A stretch of DNA of 64,000 nucleotides from Rhodocyclaceae bacterium (GCA_006218025.1 VBWA01000015.1:1-64000), one strand, 5' to 3'; positions 43,349 to 52,484 are shown, counted from the stretch's first letter. The notes: generated by a model from the sequence alone, not told the origin. Program-made: numbers and translations.

Positions 43349-43627
43349 TTACTTGTTCTGCTCGTCGTAGCTCGACAAGCTGACACCGGCGGCGGCGAGG
43401 CATTCGCGCAAGTACTTGATGTCGGTCTTGCCGAACTCGTTGCCGTGATGGGGATGGTGCACGGTGAACTCGTGCCGGTTCAGGGTGACGCGAAAGCGCG
43501 CGCCGTGGCCCGGTTCGACAGTGGCACCCAGGTGATGAAGCAGCGACTCGACTTCACGCCATTGCACATTGCTGCTGATCGGGTCGTGGAAGATTGCCTG
43601 CAGGACGTTGCGGTGTTTGTTGCTCAT
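43349..43627 (-). CDS. hicA: HicA-family toxin-like protein (orphan)
   Basis: The 92-residue protein resembles HicA mRNA interferases: SNVQWREVESLLHHLGATV, then RHEFTVHHPHHGNEFGKTDI (conserved His-containing strand and helix) and LRECLAAAGV. HicA folds as a double-stranded RNA-binding-like domain and cleaves mRNA. No HicB antitoxin is found on either side: the downstream 300 bases are non-coding, and nirN lies upstream after 29 bases of repeat-poor DNA. It may be a solitary remnant. Confidence 0.72.
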   Translation of the reverse strand: MSNKHRNVLQAIFHDPISSNVQWREVESLLHHLGATVEPGHGARFRVTLNRHEFTVHHPHHGNEFGKTDIKYLRECLAAAGVSLSSYDEQNK

Positions 43628-43691
43628 TGCCGGCCCCCTGGTCGATCGCGACCCCGCAACGATACATCAGTGCAGCGATACACGGATAGCC

Positions 43692-45320
43692 TCAGTGGCT
43701 CGTTCCCTCAGAGCGCGTGATCTTGTTGTAGAGGTTGTACTTGCCCACCGGCTTGTCCATCGGGATGCGCTTGACCTCCTTGAAGGTGGCGGCGTCGAAC
43801 ACGATCAGCGCGCCGCCGTCGGCCTTGCGCTCCCACAGGCTGGCCAGCACGTACTTGCCGTCGCGGGTGAATTCGACATGGGCCAGGGTCTTGCCCGGAT
43901 TGGTCTTCACCTCGGCGACTTTCTCCAGCGTGCGTTTGTCGATCACCTGCAGCGTGTCCTTGCCCTTCGACATCATCGAATCGGTCCAGGCATAGGGCGT
44001 GTTCTCGTGGCTGCGCATGAAGAATCCGGGACCGAGGGTGGGGATGGTCTTGATCGTGCTCCAGTCCTTCATGTCGATCACCGTGATTACCCCCTCCTTG
44101 AGATTCGGCGTGGCCATCACCATGCGATCCTGCGCGCCCTGCGGCGGGCGGTAGTTCCAGGTGATGCCGGAGCCGAGATGCGGCATGCCGGGCAGCTTGA
44201 GGTCGGCGATCTTCTTGCGCACGTCGAGGTTGACCACCTGGCCCTTGCCGGCTTCGCGGCTGGAGCCCATCAGCTCGGAGTAGTTCTGGGTGAAGAAGAA
44301 ATCGTCGAGCGGTTCGGACAGGAAGCTGCGGCGCGGATTGAGGAAGCCGGGGATGAAGCTGCCTTCCTTGTACTTGAAGTCGTGCACCATACCGACGGGA
44401 ATGTCGTCGGCCTTCGGGTTGTAGCTGATCTCCCAGACCTCGGGCACGTCCTTCAGCGCGGCGACGAAGCTCTGGCGCGGTGCCGCGTCATACACTGCGG
44501 AGACGCGCGAGCTTTCCTTGCCGTCCTTGCTGACGACCTGATGCACCTTGAGCAGGTTCAGGTCGGCATCGAGCAGCACCAGCGTGTGCGGCAGGTAGTT
44601 GGCCACCGCGAGGTATTTGCCGTCGCCCGAGACGGCGACATTGCGCGTGTTGATGCCGGCGCGGATTTCGGCCACCACCTGAAGATTCCAGATGTCGAAC
44701 TTGGTGATCCAGCCGTCGCGCGAAGCGAAGAACACATAGCGTCCGTCGGGCGTGAACTTCGGCCCGCCGTGCAGGGCGTAGCGGCTGGGGAAACGATGGA
44801 TCGGCTCCAGCTTGTCGCCGTCGAGCACCGTGACATTGTGGTCGCCGGTCTCGACCACGATGAACAGGTTCATCATGTCCACGCCCTTGAAGATCTCGGC
44901 GGGTTTCGCCGGCAGGCTGCCCGTGGCGAAAGAAACGATGCGCGAGGCCTTGATGTCGGCTTCGGTAAAAGTCGGCGCTGGCGACACGGCGGTGTAGATG
45001 TAATCGGCCAGCGCGGCGATCTCGTCCTTGGCCAGACGATCCGTAAAACCCAGCATCTGGGTTGCCGCGCGGCCTTCGGTGATGGTCTTGATGGCTTCCG
45101 GCTTGCGCAGGCGCGACAGGCTCTCCGGCAGCAGTGCCGGGCCGGTCACGCCGAGCCGGCCGGGACCATGGCAGACGGCGCAATGCTGCTGAAAAAGTGC
45201 AGGGGCGTCGGCAGCGGCGGCGGAAAGTGCGACAAGGGCCAGCAGTGCGGGAACAGCCCGCGCTGCGCGGCGAATGCTGGAACAACGGCTTGCGAACTCA
45301 TGCCTCATGCGATGGGTCAT
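43692..45320 (-). CDS. nirN: Cytochrome cd1-like dehydrogenase NirN of heme d1 synthesis
   Basis: NirN is a periplasmic cytochrome that completes heme d1 by dehydrogenating its precursor. The 542-residue protein has a signal peptide, a cytochrome c heme site FQQHCAVCHG and a long d1-binding beta-propeller: NLFIVVETGDHNVTVLDGD, YALHGGPKFTPDGRYVFFASRDGW, GINTRNVAVSGDGKYLAVANYLPH, SRVSAVYDAAPRQSFV and MRSHENTPYAW. GPALLPESLSRLRKPEAI after the heme is NirN-like and not NirS-like. A copy of the dispersed repeat (44967-44991) encodes TAVSPAPTF between the two domains. ATG 45308 is an alternative start. NirS itself is not in the window. Confidence 0.9.
   Translation of the reverse strand: MTHRMRHEFASRCSSIRRAARAVPALLALVALSAAAADAPALFQQHCAVCHGPGRLGVTGPALLPESLSRLRKPEAIKTITEGRAATQMLGFTDRLAKDEIAALADYIYTAVSPAPTFTEADIKASRIVSFATGSLPAKPAEIFKGVDMMNLFIVVETGDHNVTVLDGDKLEPIHRFPSRYALHGGPKFTPDGRYVFFASRDGWITKFDIWNLQVVAEIRAGINTRNVAVSGDGKYLAVANYLPHTLVLLDADLNLLKVHQVVSKDGKESSRVSAVYDAAPRQSFVAALKDVPEVWEISYNPKADDIPVGMVHDFKYKEGSFIPGFLNPRRSFLSEPLDDFFFTQNYSELMGSSREAGKGQVVNLDVRKKIADLKLPGMPHLGSGITWNYRPPQGAQDRMVMATPNLKEGVITVIDMKDWSTIKTIPTLGPGFFMRSHENTPYAWTDSMMSKGKDTLQVIDKRTLEKVAEVKTNPGKTLAHVEFTRDGKYVLASLWERKADGGALIVFDAATFKEVKRIPMDKPVGKYNLYNKITRSEGTSH
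44967..44991 (+). repeat. Dispersed micro-repeat inside nirN
   Basis: AAAAGTCGGCGCTGGCGA then CACGGCG lies in the nirN reading frame, where the gene's strand encodes VSPAPTF in the linker between the heme c and d1 domains. Relatives have a proline-rich linker here too, so replacement and insertion cannot be told apart by eye. Confidence 0.65.
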
Positions 45321-45427
45321 CCCTGGTCAAGATTGGCGCGAAACGCTCCGCAAAGCATAGCGGAGAAACCGCGCCCAACCTTGATTTCGGCTAACCCTTG
45401 TGGCGATAGGTAGCACCAAACGTGAAA

Positions 45428-45497
45428 CCCGTCATGCCCGCGCAGGCGGGCATCCAGTGCCTTGTCTTTCTGGGTTCCCGCGTTCGCGGGAACGACG
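45428..45497. repeat. Palindromic repeat pair (CGTCATGCCCGCG / GGTTCCCGCG family)
   Basis: Two stems are visible: ATGCCCGCGCAGGCGGGCAT (45433-45452) and GTTCCCGCGTTCGCGGGAAC (45474-45493), flanked by GTC and GAC. This type of twin stem is widely dispersed in proteobacteria. It fills the 192-base gap between nosL and nirN. Confidence 0.8.
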
Positions 45498-45512
45498 AAT
45501 GCTGGGCTTTGT

Positions 45513-46004
45513 TCAGAAGCGGCCGTCGTCGAGTTTCAGCGGCAGATCCTTCGTCACCTGCTCGAAGCTGAGGATGCGCTTGCCCTTGTGGTCCTTGAGG
45601 AAATCGGCCGCGTCCTCTTTGTTCGCCAGAGGTACGAACTCGTGGCCCATCGGGCCGAGCACGTCGGAACCGATGACGTAGAGCGCCTTGCGCGCATCGA
45701 CCGGCTGCAGGTTGTAGAAATCGGTCACCCGGATTGCCGCCATGTCCTCGCGCTTGTGGCCCGCCGCGTACTTCGCCGGCTCGAACCACATCTTGAACAT
45801 GTCCTTGGCGCCGTCGAAATGATGCGCATGGCCGTCCTTGTAGACAATGGTCGCCACCCAGTTGGGATATTTGGCCACCAGCATGCCGCACACCGGGCAA
45901 AGATCCTTCGGCCCCGGCTTCGGCAACTTCGCCACGCCCTGCGCCAGCGCCGCCGCAGGCAGCAGCGACGAGAGCAGGAACACGAGCAGTGCGCGGCGAT
46001 TCAC
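45513..46004 (-). CDS. nosL: NosL-type copper chaperone
   Basis: NosL binds Cu(I) and helps assemble the CuZ and CuA centres of nitrous oxide reductase in the periplasm. The 163-residue product has a signal peptide (LLPAAALAQG) and the NosL metal motif LCPVCGMLVAKYPNW. A domain with AHHFDGAKDMFKMWFEP and YVIGSDVLGPMGHEFVPL follows. It lies 7 bases after a second NosL-like gene on the same strand. Classic NosL is a lipoprotein; this one lacks the Cys lipobox. Confidence 0.9.
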   Translation of the reverse strand: MNRRALLVFLLSSLLPAAALAQGVAKLPKPGPKDLCPVCGMLVAKYPNWVATIVYKDGHAHHFDGAKDMFKMWFEPAKYAAGHKREDMAAIRVTDFYNLQPVDARKALYVIGSDVLGPMGHEFVPLANKEDAADFLKDHKGKRILSFEQVTKDLPLKLDDGRF

Positions 46005-46011
46005 GGCGAGA

Positions 46012-46617
46012 TCAACCCGGCTTCTGCATCATCATTTTCTTGCGGCGCTCTTCGCGGTTCTTGCGGATTTGCGCGACGTCCTCCGCCATGCCGAGGTAGG
46101 ACTGCTTCATGGCCTCGTCGAAGTCGCCGAGCGTGCCGCCGTGCTTGGCCTGATGCGCCTTGGCGACATCCGCCGCAGCGAAGGAATGCTTGCTCTTTTT
46201 GGTCATCACATGCTTGATGTCGGCGCCGATCAGATAGCTCAGCTTCTCCACCGGCAGCAGCGGACTCGGCTCGGCGGCGCTGGCGAAATCCGGCCCCCAG
46301 ATCATCTTCGGCTCGCGGTCGACATTGACGCCGAGGCTCAGGGCCAGGCAATGGATCGAGCAGGTGCCGTCGGCCAGATCGTCGCTGTATTGAACCAGCA
46401 TGCGGGTGCGGTGATGCTGCTTGCGGTCCATGCCGCAGTAGGGGCACTTCGGATACTTGTCGAATTCGTTCTCCAGCGGCTTCGCATCGGCCGGCTTCTT
46501 CGGCGTGAACTGCGCCGGCGTGCCGTCCGTGGCGCAGGCCTGCTGCGCCTGTGCGCCGCCGGCGGCAAGGCCGACACCGGCAAGGAGGGAAAGTTTGAGG
46601 GCTTCGCGTCTGTCCAT
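46012..46617 (-). CDS. NosL-like protein with larger metal-binding domain
   Basis: The 201-residue protein has an N-terminal signal (DRREALKLSLLAGVGLAAGG, Tat-like because of the RR and its low hydrophobicity). The motif YPKCPYCGMDRKQHHRTRML, with CxxC-G-M and two His, is followed by CSIHCLALSLG, giving four Cys. This resembles NosL-family proteins linked to copper enzymes. A His/Lys-rich C-terminus (AKAHQAKHGGTL, RRKKMMMQKPG) may add metal ligands. It is the first gene of the nosL pair. A perfect FNR box stands 117 bases upstream. Confidence 0.85.
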   Translation of the reverse strand: MDRREALKLSLLAGVGLAAGGAQAQQACATDGTPAQFTPKKPADAKPLENEFDKYPKCPYCGMDRKQHHRTRMLVQYSDDLADGTCSIHCLALSLGVNVDREPKMIWGPDFASAAEPSPLLPVEKLSYLIGADIKHVMTKKSKHSFAAADVAKAHQAKHGGTLGDFDEAMKQSYLGMAEDVAQIRKNREERRKKMMMQKPG

Positions 46618-46733
46618 GATGGACTCCTTGAATAGTTGGAAATGTGCAGTGCAATATTAGGCGTCGCGAATGCACCATCCGTGCGGCATTTTGCCGCAGC
46701 GACACGTCCTGGTGCCTGGATTCGAACGCGTCT

Positions 46734-46747
46734 TTGATCCCGATCAA
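46734..46747 (-). promoter_or_regulatory. Perfect FNR/ANR/DNR box upstream of the nosL pair
   Basis: TTGATCCCGATCAA matches all ten defined positions of the FNR consensus TTGAT-N4-ATCAA. It lies 117 bases upstream of the nosL-like gene (minus) and about 200 bases upstream of the TonB receptor (plus). Because the site is symmetric, either or both could be targets. I favour the nosL pair. Confidence 0.78.
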
Positions 46748-46944
46748 AAATGCGGGCATCAATGCCCCGGCGCGACATCATGCCGCGCGGCGAATGGTCA
46801 CATGTGGCGTTTAGCCACATGGCTTGCGGTGGAGCGGGCAGCAGAATGCGCGCCGTGGTCCTTTGAAAGCCATGGCCCCGGGGCCGAGGCCTTACCGCCA
46901 GTCAATTCCAGACTGACTCGAATCACCCTCTCAAGGAAGCAACG

Positions 46945-49137
46945 ATGAACGAGAAATACTCCGGCCTGAACGGACGACGCAAGGCATGGCGGGCGGCGCT
47001 TGCGCTTGCCGGACTGGTCACCACTCCGCTGGCGTGCGCACAAGCGGATCTCCCCGCCATCACGGTCACCGGTGCCGGATTCGAACCGAATGCCCGCCTG
47101 CCGCTCGACACCACGACCCTCACTGGCAGCCGGCTGGGGCTGACAGCGCGCGATACGGCGGCCACGATCAACATTGTCGACCGCGAGACCATCGAAGCGA
47201 ACGGCGCGCGCGACACTGCAGAAGCCCTGAAAAGCGTTCCCGGTATTGTCGCGCACCAATTCCGAAGCGCCAGCGGATCAGTCTCGATGCGCGGCTTCTC
47301 GTCCATTTATGGCGCGACCGTTACGCAGTTGTTCAACGGACTGGACGTTGGCTACGGCAGCGCAACCAACCCCATCGACTCATGGTTGCTCGACCGAGTC
47401 GAAGTCCTGGGCGGCGCATCCAGTTTCCTTTTCGGCCAGGGCGCGGTGGGTGGCGCTGCGAACTACGTATCGAAGGTCGCGACGCGCCAACCGCTTCAGC
47501 ACGACACACTGCTTCGAGCCGGCAGTTTTGGCACTTATCAGGCGGCCTACGACGTCAACGGCGAAATAGGTGGCAAAGGCTCGGGCCACTTTGCGCGCGT
47601 GGCCATCAGCCATCAGGGCACCAGCGGTTATGTGGAGCGTACCGACGGGCGCTCGCTGGTACTTTCCGCTTCGTGGCTGGCCGATCTGACGCCGCAACTG
47701 ACGCACACGCTGGCGTACGAATACCAGACCAAGGACCAGCAGAACTACTGGGGTACGCCACTGCTCAATCCGACCACCGAGGCTCAAATCGACCCTGCGA
47801 CACGGTTCAAGAACTACAACTCGGCGGATGGTGCCTACGAGCAGACCGTGCAATGGCTTCGGTCGATTCTCGAGTATCGGCTTTCGGACAACACCACGCT
47901 CACCAACACCCTCTATCACTACGATGCCGAACGCGACTGGCGCAACGTCGAAGGCTATCAATTCAACGCGACCAACACATTGGTGCGGCGATCGAAGGTG
48001 TACATGCAGAAGCATGGTCAAAGCATCCTCGGAAACCGCATCGAGGCACTTCACAAGACCCAACATTTCGGCAAACCCACGACCTGGTCGTTTGGCTTCG
48101 ACATCAGCCGCAACAACCAGACGAGATACCCCTACTCCGCGGCCGCGATTTTCAGTACCGTGAATCCGTATGACTTCACACCGGAACTGATCTTCCAGAT
48201 CCCCGGAGTCAAACCGGCCACCAATCCGGACCAGGATAACCGCACCTGGACGCAGGCGCTCTATGCTGAAAACCATACCAAACTGGATGAGGCATGGAGC
48301 ATCCTCTCAGGCCTGCGCGTGGAGCACATCAAGATCGACGCCGTGAATCATCGCGCGGTCAATGCCGCGAATCCCCTGTATTTCCAGAGCCACTTCAACC
48401 CGGTCACCGGCCGCCTGGGTGCGATGTATCAGTTCGCGCCCAAGGCCAATGTATATCTCACCTACAGCACCTCGGCGGACGCGCCTTCGGGAGGAGGTCT
48501 CAGCACAATCAACTACGGAAGCATCAAGGACTGGGATCTGACCACCGGCCGGCAACTTGAAGTGGGAAGCAAATTCGACTTCCTCGATGGCAAGGGGAAC
48601 GCGACAATCGCCGCCTACAAGATCGTGCGCAAGAACCTGGCCATGCCCGACCCGACCAACCCCACCGTCAGCATTCCGGTCGGCCAGCAATCTGCGCGAG
48701 GTATCGAACTTCAGGCCGGCCTGAAGCTTTCGCCGACATGGAGCCTGCGTGGCGACCTGGCGCTGGTGGACGCTCGCTACGATATATTTGTACAGAACGT
48801 CGCCGGTGTCGGTGTTTCCCGCGCCGGCAACACCCCGATTTCCGTTCCTGATCGCATCGCCAATGTCCACTTGGGCTGGGACTTCGCCCCCGCCTGGACT
48901 ATGGCAACTGATGTTCGCAATGTCTCGGCGCAATGGGGGAATGTGGAGAATACCCAGCGTTTCCCTGGCTACACATTGCTCGGAGCCAGCCTGTCCTGGA
49001 AGGTGGACAAGAACTCGACGGTGATTCTGCGAGGTCGCAACCTGAGCGACAAGTTGTACATCGAACAAGGCGACTCGATCCAGGCGCGAATCGGCGAGCC
49101 CCGGAACTTCGATCTCAGCCTGCGCAGCACGTTCTGA
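46945..49137 (+). CDS. TonB-dependent outer-membrane receptor
   Basis: The 730-residue protein has a signal peptide (TTPLACAQAD), a plug domain (DTAATINIVDRETIEANGA, LKSVPGIVAHQF, VSMRGFSS) and a beta-barrel ending in the typical aromatic residue (SLRSTF). The plug contains LDRVEVLGGASSFLFGQG, a hallmark of siderophore-type receptors. The PepSY, TonB, ExbB and ExbD genes follow in order, so the cluster is a self-contained import system. The substrate could be a ferric siderophore. The nearby nosL genes make copper a possible alternative. Confidence 0.92.
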   Translation: MNEKYSGLNGRRKAWRAALALAGLVTTPLACAQADLPAITVTGAGFEPNARLPLDTTTLTGSRLGLTARDTAATINIVDRETIEANGARDTAEALKSVPGIVAHQFRSASGSVSMRGFSSIYGATVTQLFNGLDVGYGSATNPIDSWLLDRVEVLGGASSFLFGQGAVGGAANYVSKVATRQPLQHDTLLRAGSFGTYQAAYDVNGEIGGKGSGHFARVAISHQGTSGYVERTDGRSLVLSASWLADLTPQLTHTLAYEYQTKDQQNYWGTPLLNPTTEAQIDPATRFKNYNSADGAYEQTVQWLRSILEYRLSDNTTLTNTLYHYDAERDWRNVEGYQFNATNTLVRRSKVYMQKHGQSILGNRIEALHKTQHFGKPTTWSFGFDISRNNQTRYPYSAAAIFSTVNPYDFTPELIFQIPGVKPATNPDQDNRTWTQALYAENHTKLDEAWSILSGLRVEHIKIDAVNHRAVNAANPLYFQSHFNPVTGRLGAMYQFAPKANVYLTYSTSADAPSGGGLSTINYGSIKDWDLTTGRQLEVGSKFDFLDGKGNATIAAYKIVRKNLAMPDPTNPTVSIPVGQQSARGIELQAGLKLSPTWSLRGDLALVDARYDIFVQNVAGVGVSRAGNTPISVPDRIANVHLGWDFAPAWTMATDVRNVSAQWGNVENTQRFPGYTLLGASLSWKVDKNSTVILRGRNLSDKLYIEQGDSIQARIGEPRNFDLSLRSTF

Positions 49138-49145
49138 GTTCCCGA

Positions 49146-50705
49146 GTGGCCGCAGTACGCATCGGCCGGCGCTGGCTGTACATCATCCACCGGTGGACGG
49201 GCATAGTGCTGTGTCTTTTCATGGCACTGTGGTTCGTTTCCGGCGTGGTGATGATGTACGTTGGATACCCGAGGCTCACCCAACTCGAGCGTCTCGAACA
49301 CCTGCCGCAGCTTTCCTTACCCGCCGCCTGCTGCGTTTCCCCGCAGCAGGCGTTGCAGGCGGCAGGAAGCGCACTGCCATCGACAGCGCATAAACAAAGG
49401 ACGAGGGGGGACAACGCGCCGCCGGAACTGAAACTGGCGACGATAGGCGACACGCCCTATTGGCTGGTCGGCGAAGAGCGCAATCGCCAAACAGCCGTAC
49501 ATGCGGTCACGGGGAACATAGTGGATCGATTCGATGAAGCCCATGCTCTATTCGTTTCAAGGAGATACGCCGAGGGTAATCACCCGACCCTGATGGAAAT
49601 CGTACATCAGGACATCTTTACGGTTACCAGCACACTCGAACCTCACCGCCCCTTGTTCCGCGTTGCGCTGAACGACGCCGACGGCACGGAGGTGTACGTT
49701 TCGTCACGCACAGGCGAAGTGGTTCGCGACTCGACACGGCTGGAACGGGGCTGGAACTATGTCGGATCGATTCTCCATTACTTCTATCCCCTCAAAGGGG
49801 AGTTCTTCGACAAGTGGCGCCGCGACATCATCATCTACACGTCGCTGGTGGGGACGATAGTCGCAATGCTCGGCGTCTGGATCGGCGTCCTGCGCTGGCG
49901 ATTCAAAGGGCGGTTCACCAGCGGCTCGCGCAGTCCCTATAGAAGCGGCTGGATGCGCTGGCATCACATCAGCGGGCTGATCTTCGGTCTGGTCACCATA
50001 ACCTGGGTATTCAGCGGGATGCTTTCCCTGAACCCGTGGAAGGTCTTCGAGACTGACGGAGCGAAACCCAAACTTGCCGCGTTTTCCGGAACCGACTTGG
50101 ACCGTGCGCGCTTCGCGCTTACGCCGCAAGAGGCTATTGGACGCGCTGGATTTCCGGTCAAGGAAATCGGTGTTCAATTGTTCGACGGTCGGCCGTACTA
50201 CGTTCTGCGAGCCGGCAACGGCCGCACCGGGATCATCGTCGCCGACGATCCCGACGTTGCCAACATACCCATGGAGATGATTCCTGACGCCTCCCTGCTC
50301 GCCGCCGCCGCGAAGCTGATGCCGGACCACAACATCACCCGTGCGACGCGCCTCGATAGTTACGACAATTACTACTACTACCGGCAGCCGCACAACATGG
50401 GCGGCCAAATCGTCCGCCGCCTTCCGGTCCTGCGCGTCGAATTCGATGATCCGGCGCACACTTGGGTGCATATTGATCCTTATACGGCAAGCGTCTTCAA
50501 CCGTCTCGACGACCGTGGCCGGGTCAAGCGCTGGCTATTCGCGTTCCTGCATAGCTTCGACTCACGGGGATTCGTGGAGATCCGGCCTTTGTGGGACGTC
50601 ACCCTGGTCCTGCTCAGCATCGGCGGCTTCGTGCTGTGTGTCACCAGTATGGTCATCGGCTGGCGCCGGTTGCGGCGTCCTGCATACAATCGGGTTGCGC
50701 AATGA
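49146..50705 (+). CDS. PepSY-associated inner-membrane protein
   Basis: From GTG 49146 the product has about 520 residues. It has four membrane spans (about 12-35, 235-260, 275-300 and 490-512) that include the His-containing motifs YIIHRWTGIVLC and MRWHHISGLIFGL typical of PepSY-TM proteins. Two periplasmic PepSY-like regions lie between. Members next to TonB receptors are thought to act in reductive iron release or heme-dependent reduction of ferric siderophores. Two Cys in LPAACCVSPQQ are unusual. It begins 8 bases after the receptor stop and overlaps tonB (ATGA). Confidence 0.85.
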   Translation: MAAVRIGRRWLYIIHRWTGIVLCLFMALWFVSGVVMMYVGYPRLTQLERLEHLPQLSLPAACCVSPQQALQAAGSALPSTAHKQRTRGDNAPPELKLATIGDTPYWLVGEERNRQTAVHAVTGNIVDRFDEAHALFVSRRYAEGNHPTLMEIVHQDIFTVTSTLEPHRPLFRVALNDADGTEVYVSSRTGEVVRDSTRLERGWNYVGSILHYFYPLKGEFFDKWRRDIIIYTSLVGTIVAMLGVWIGVLRWRFKGRFTSGSRSPYRSGWMRWHHISGLIFGLVTITWVFSGMLSLNPWKVFETDGAKPKLAAFSGTDLDRARFALTPQEAIGRAGFPVKEIGVQLFDGRPYYVLRAGNGRTGIIVADDPDVANIPMEMIPDASLLAAAAKLMPDHNITRATRLDSYDNYYYYRQPHNMGGQIVRRLPVLRVEFDDPAHTWVHIDPYTASVFNRLDDRGRVKRWLFAFLHSFDSRGFVEIRPLWDVTLVLLSIGGFVLCVTSMVIGWRRLRRPAYNRVAQ

Positions 50706-51316
50706 TTGCGCCCACGCCGCGCTGGCCCGGCGTTGTATTCGTGATGCTGCTGCATGCCGCGGCGCTGTGGGCGCTCTGGCAGCATCGCCTGTTGGCGGCG
50801 CCTGTTGCGATTGAGGCCCTGTTCGTTCACTTCATCGCACCGCCGACACCGCCGAAAGCGGAACAACCGAGGCCGCAGCCGCCCAAAGCTCAGCGCATGG
50901 AGAAGCCGCAGCCGCAACAATTGGTCGCCGAAACTCCTGTGACGGCGACAATGGACCCTATCGCGCCGCCTCCCCGGCAGGAATCCGTGCCCGAGGCGCC
51001 GCGCATGCCGCCGGCCTCCGGGCCGCTCGCGCTCGGCTCCGAACTCGCGCTGGCCTGCCCCGAGCGTGCGCCACCGGCCTACCCCACCACGTCGCGCCGC
51101 CTTGGCGAAACCGGCGTCGTAGTCCTGCGCGTCGAGCTGGACGAACAGGGCTTGGTCGCCTCCGCCCGAATCGACACCACCAGTACCTTCGAGCGTCTCG
51201 ACCAGGCGGCACTGACGGCCGTAAGAAGCTGGCGCTGCAATCCTCCCCGCCGCGACGGCCAGCCGGTCCGCGCCGTGGCGCGGCAACCCTTTCATTTCGT
51301 TTTGCAAGGAAGCTGA
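50702..51316 (+). CDS. tonB: TonB-family energy transducer
   Basis: The 204-residue protein has one N-terminal span (VVFVMLLHAAALWALW) and a proline/glutamine/lysine-rich periplasmic linker (APPTPPKAEQPRPQPPKAQ). The C-terminal TonB domain has CPERAPPAYPTTSRRLGETG, VVLRVELDEQGLV and ALTAVRSWRCNPP. TonB couples the proton-motive force from ExbB/ExbD to outer-membrane receptors. The ATG overlaps the upstream stop. Confidence 0.92.
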   Translation: MIAPTPRWPGVVFVMLLHAAALWALWQHRLLAAPVAIEALFVHFIAPPTPPKAEQPRPQPPKAQRMEKPQPQQLVAETPVTATMDPIAPPPRQESVPEAPRMPPASGPLALGSELALACPERAPPAYPTTSRRLGETGVVVLRVELDEQGLVASARIDTTSTFERLDQAALTAVRSWRCNPPRRDGQPVRAVARQPFHFVLQGS

Positions 51317-51319
51317 TCG

Positions 51320-52021
51320 ATGGAACCCACAGTTGCAAATGGTCTGGGCTTCGCCCATTTCCTGACCCAGACCGACGGCGTCGGCCGCGGCGTGCTCGCC
51401 ATGCTGCTGCTGCTTTCGGTGGCGAGCTGGTACCTGATCGTCACCCGCGCCATCGCCAACACCATCGCGCAACGGCGGGCCGACGCCTTTCTCGCCAGCT
51501 TCTGGGCAGCGCCGTCGCTGCAGGCGGCGGGCACGGTCCTCGCCGATCCTGCATTGGCAAACCCCTTTGCCGACCTCGCGCGCCATGCGCTCAGGGCCGC
51601 CGCGGAAAATGCCGCGCAGGGCCCGCGCAACCTGGCGGCGGCTGGCGGCTTCGGCGAGTTCCTGACCCGCATCTTGCGCAACGGCATCGAGCAGGAGTCG
51701 GCCGCCTCCGAGCACGGTCTGACGGTGCTGGCCTCGGCCGGTTCCGCGGCGCCCTACGTCGGCCTGTTCGGCACCGTATGGGGCATCTACCACGCGCTGG
51801 TGCAGATCGGCCTCTCCGGCCAGGGCACGCTGGACAAGGTGGCCGGCCCGGTCGGTGAGGCGCTGATCATGACGGCGCTGGGCCTCGCCGTGGCAATTCC
51901 GGCGGTGCTCGCCTACAACGCCTTCAACCGGCGCAACCGCCTGTGGCTGGCGCGGCTGGATGCCTTCGCCCACGACGTCTATGTCCTGCTGACGGTGGGC
52001 AAACCTGTGGAGGAGCGCTGA
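51320..52021 (+). CDS. exbB: ExbB/MotA/TolQ proton-channel protein
   Basis: The 233-residue protein has three spans. The C-terminal core is typical of ExbB: VLASAGSAAPYVGLFGTVWG, YHALVQIGLSGQGTLDKVAG and GEALIMTALGLAVAIPAVLAYN. ExbB forms the pentameric proton channel that drives TonB. It starts 3 bases after tonB and is followed by exbD after 1 base. Confidence 0.95.
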   Translation: MEPTVANGLGFAHFLTQTDGVGRGVLAMLLLLSVASWYLIVTRAIANTIAQRRADAFLASFWAAPSLQAAGTVLADPALANPFADLARHALRAAAENAAQGPRNLAAAGGFGEFLTRILRNGIEQESAASEHGLTVLASAGSAAPYVGLFGTVWGIYHALVQIGLSGQGTLDKVAGPVGEALIMTALGLAVAIPAVLAYNAFNRRNRLWLARLDAFAHDVYVLLTVGKPVEER

Positions 52022-52022
52022 C

Positions 52023-52454
52023 GTGGCGATGGGAAACTTCGACAGCCGTCGCCACGCCGCACCGATGGCCGACATGAACGTGGTGCCGCTGGTAGACGTC
52101 ATGCTGGTACTGCTTGTCATATTCATCGTCACCGCACCGCTGCTGACCCACGCGGTGAAGATCGACCTGCCCAAGGCGTCCTCCAGCGCGAACATCACCA
52201 AGCCGGAGCACATCGAGTTCGGCATCCGCGAAAACGGCGAACTGTTCTGGAATGGCGAGAAGGTAACGCTTGGCGACCTCGGGCCGCGCTTCGACGCCGA
52301 AGCGAAGCGGCAACCGCAACCGGAACTGCATATCCGCGCCGACCGCAATGCGCGCTACGACAGCGTGGCGCAGGTGATGAGCAGCGCAGCCAGAGCCGGC
52401 CTGCTGCGTATCGGCTTCGTCACCAGCGGGACCGGGTCCGGCACGCTTCAGTAG
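52023..52454 (+). CDS. exbD: ExbD/TolR biopolymer transport protein
   Basis: The 143-residue protein has one span with the essential Asp (NVVPLVDVMLVLLVIFIVTA) and a periplasmic TolR-like domain (PELHIRADRNARYDSVAQV). It works with ExbB and TonB. GTG 52023 lies at the end of exbB. The run of small intergenic distances across 46945-52454 indicates one operon. Confidence 0.95.
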   Translation: MAMGNFDSRRHAAPMADMNVVPLVDVMLVLLVIFIVTAPLLTHAVKIDLPKASSSANITKPEHIEFGIRENGELFWNGEKVTLGDLGPRFDAEAKRQPQPELHIRADRNARYDSVAQVMSSAARAGLLRIGFVTSGTGSGTLQ

Positions 52455-52484
52455 CTCGGGCCTCGATGCGTCGAGCGCAAACTC

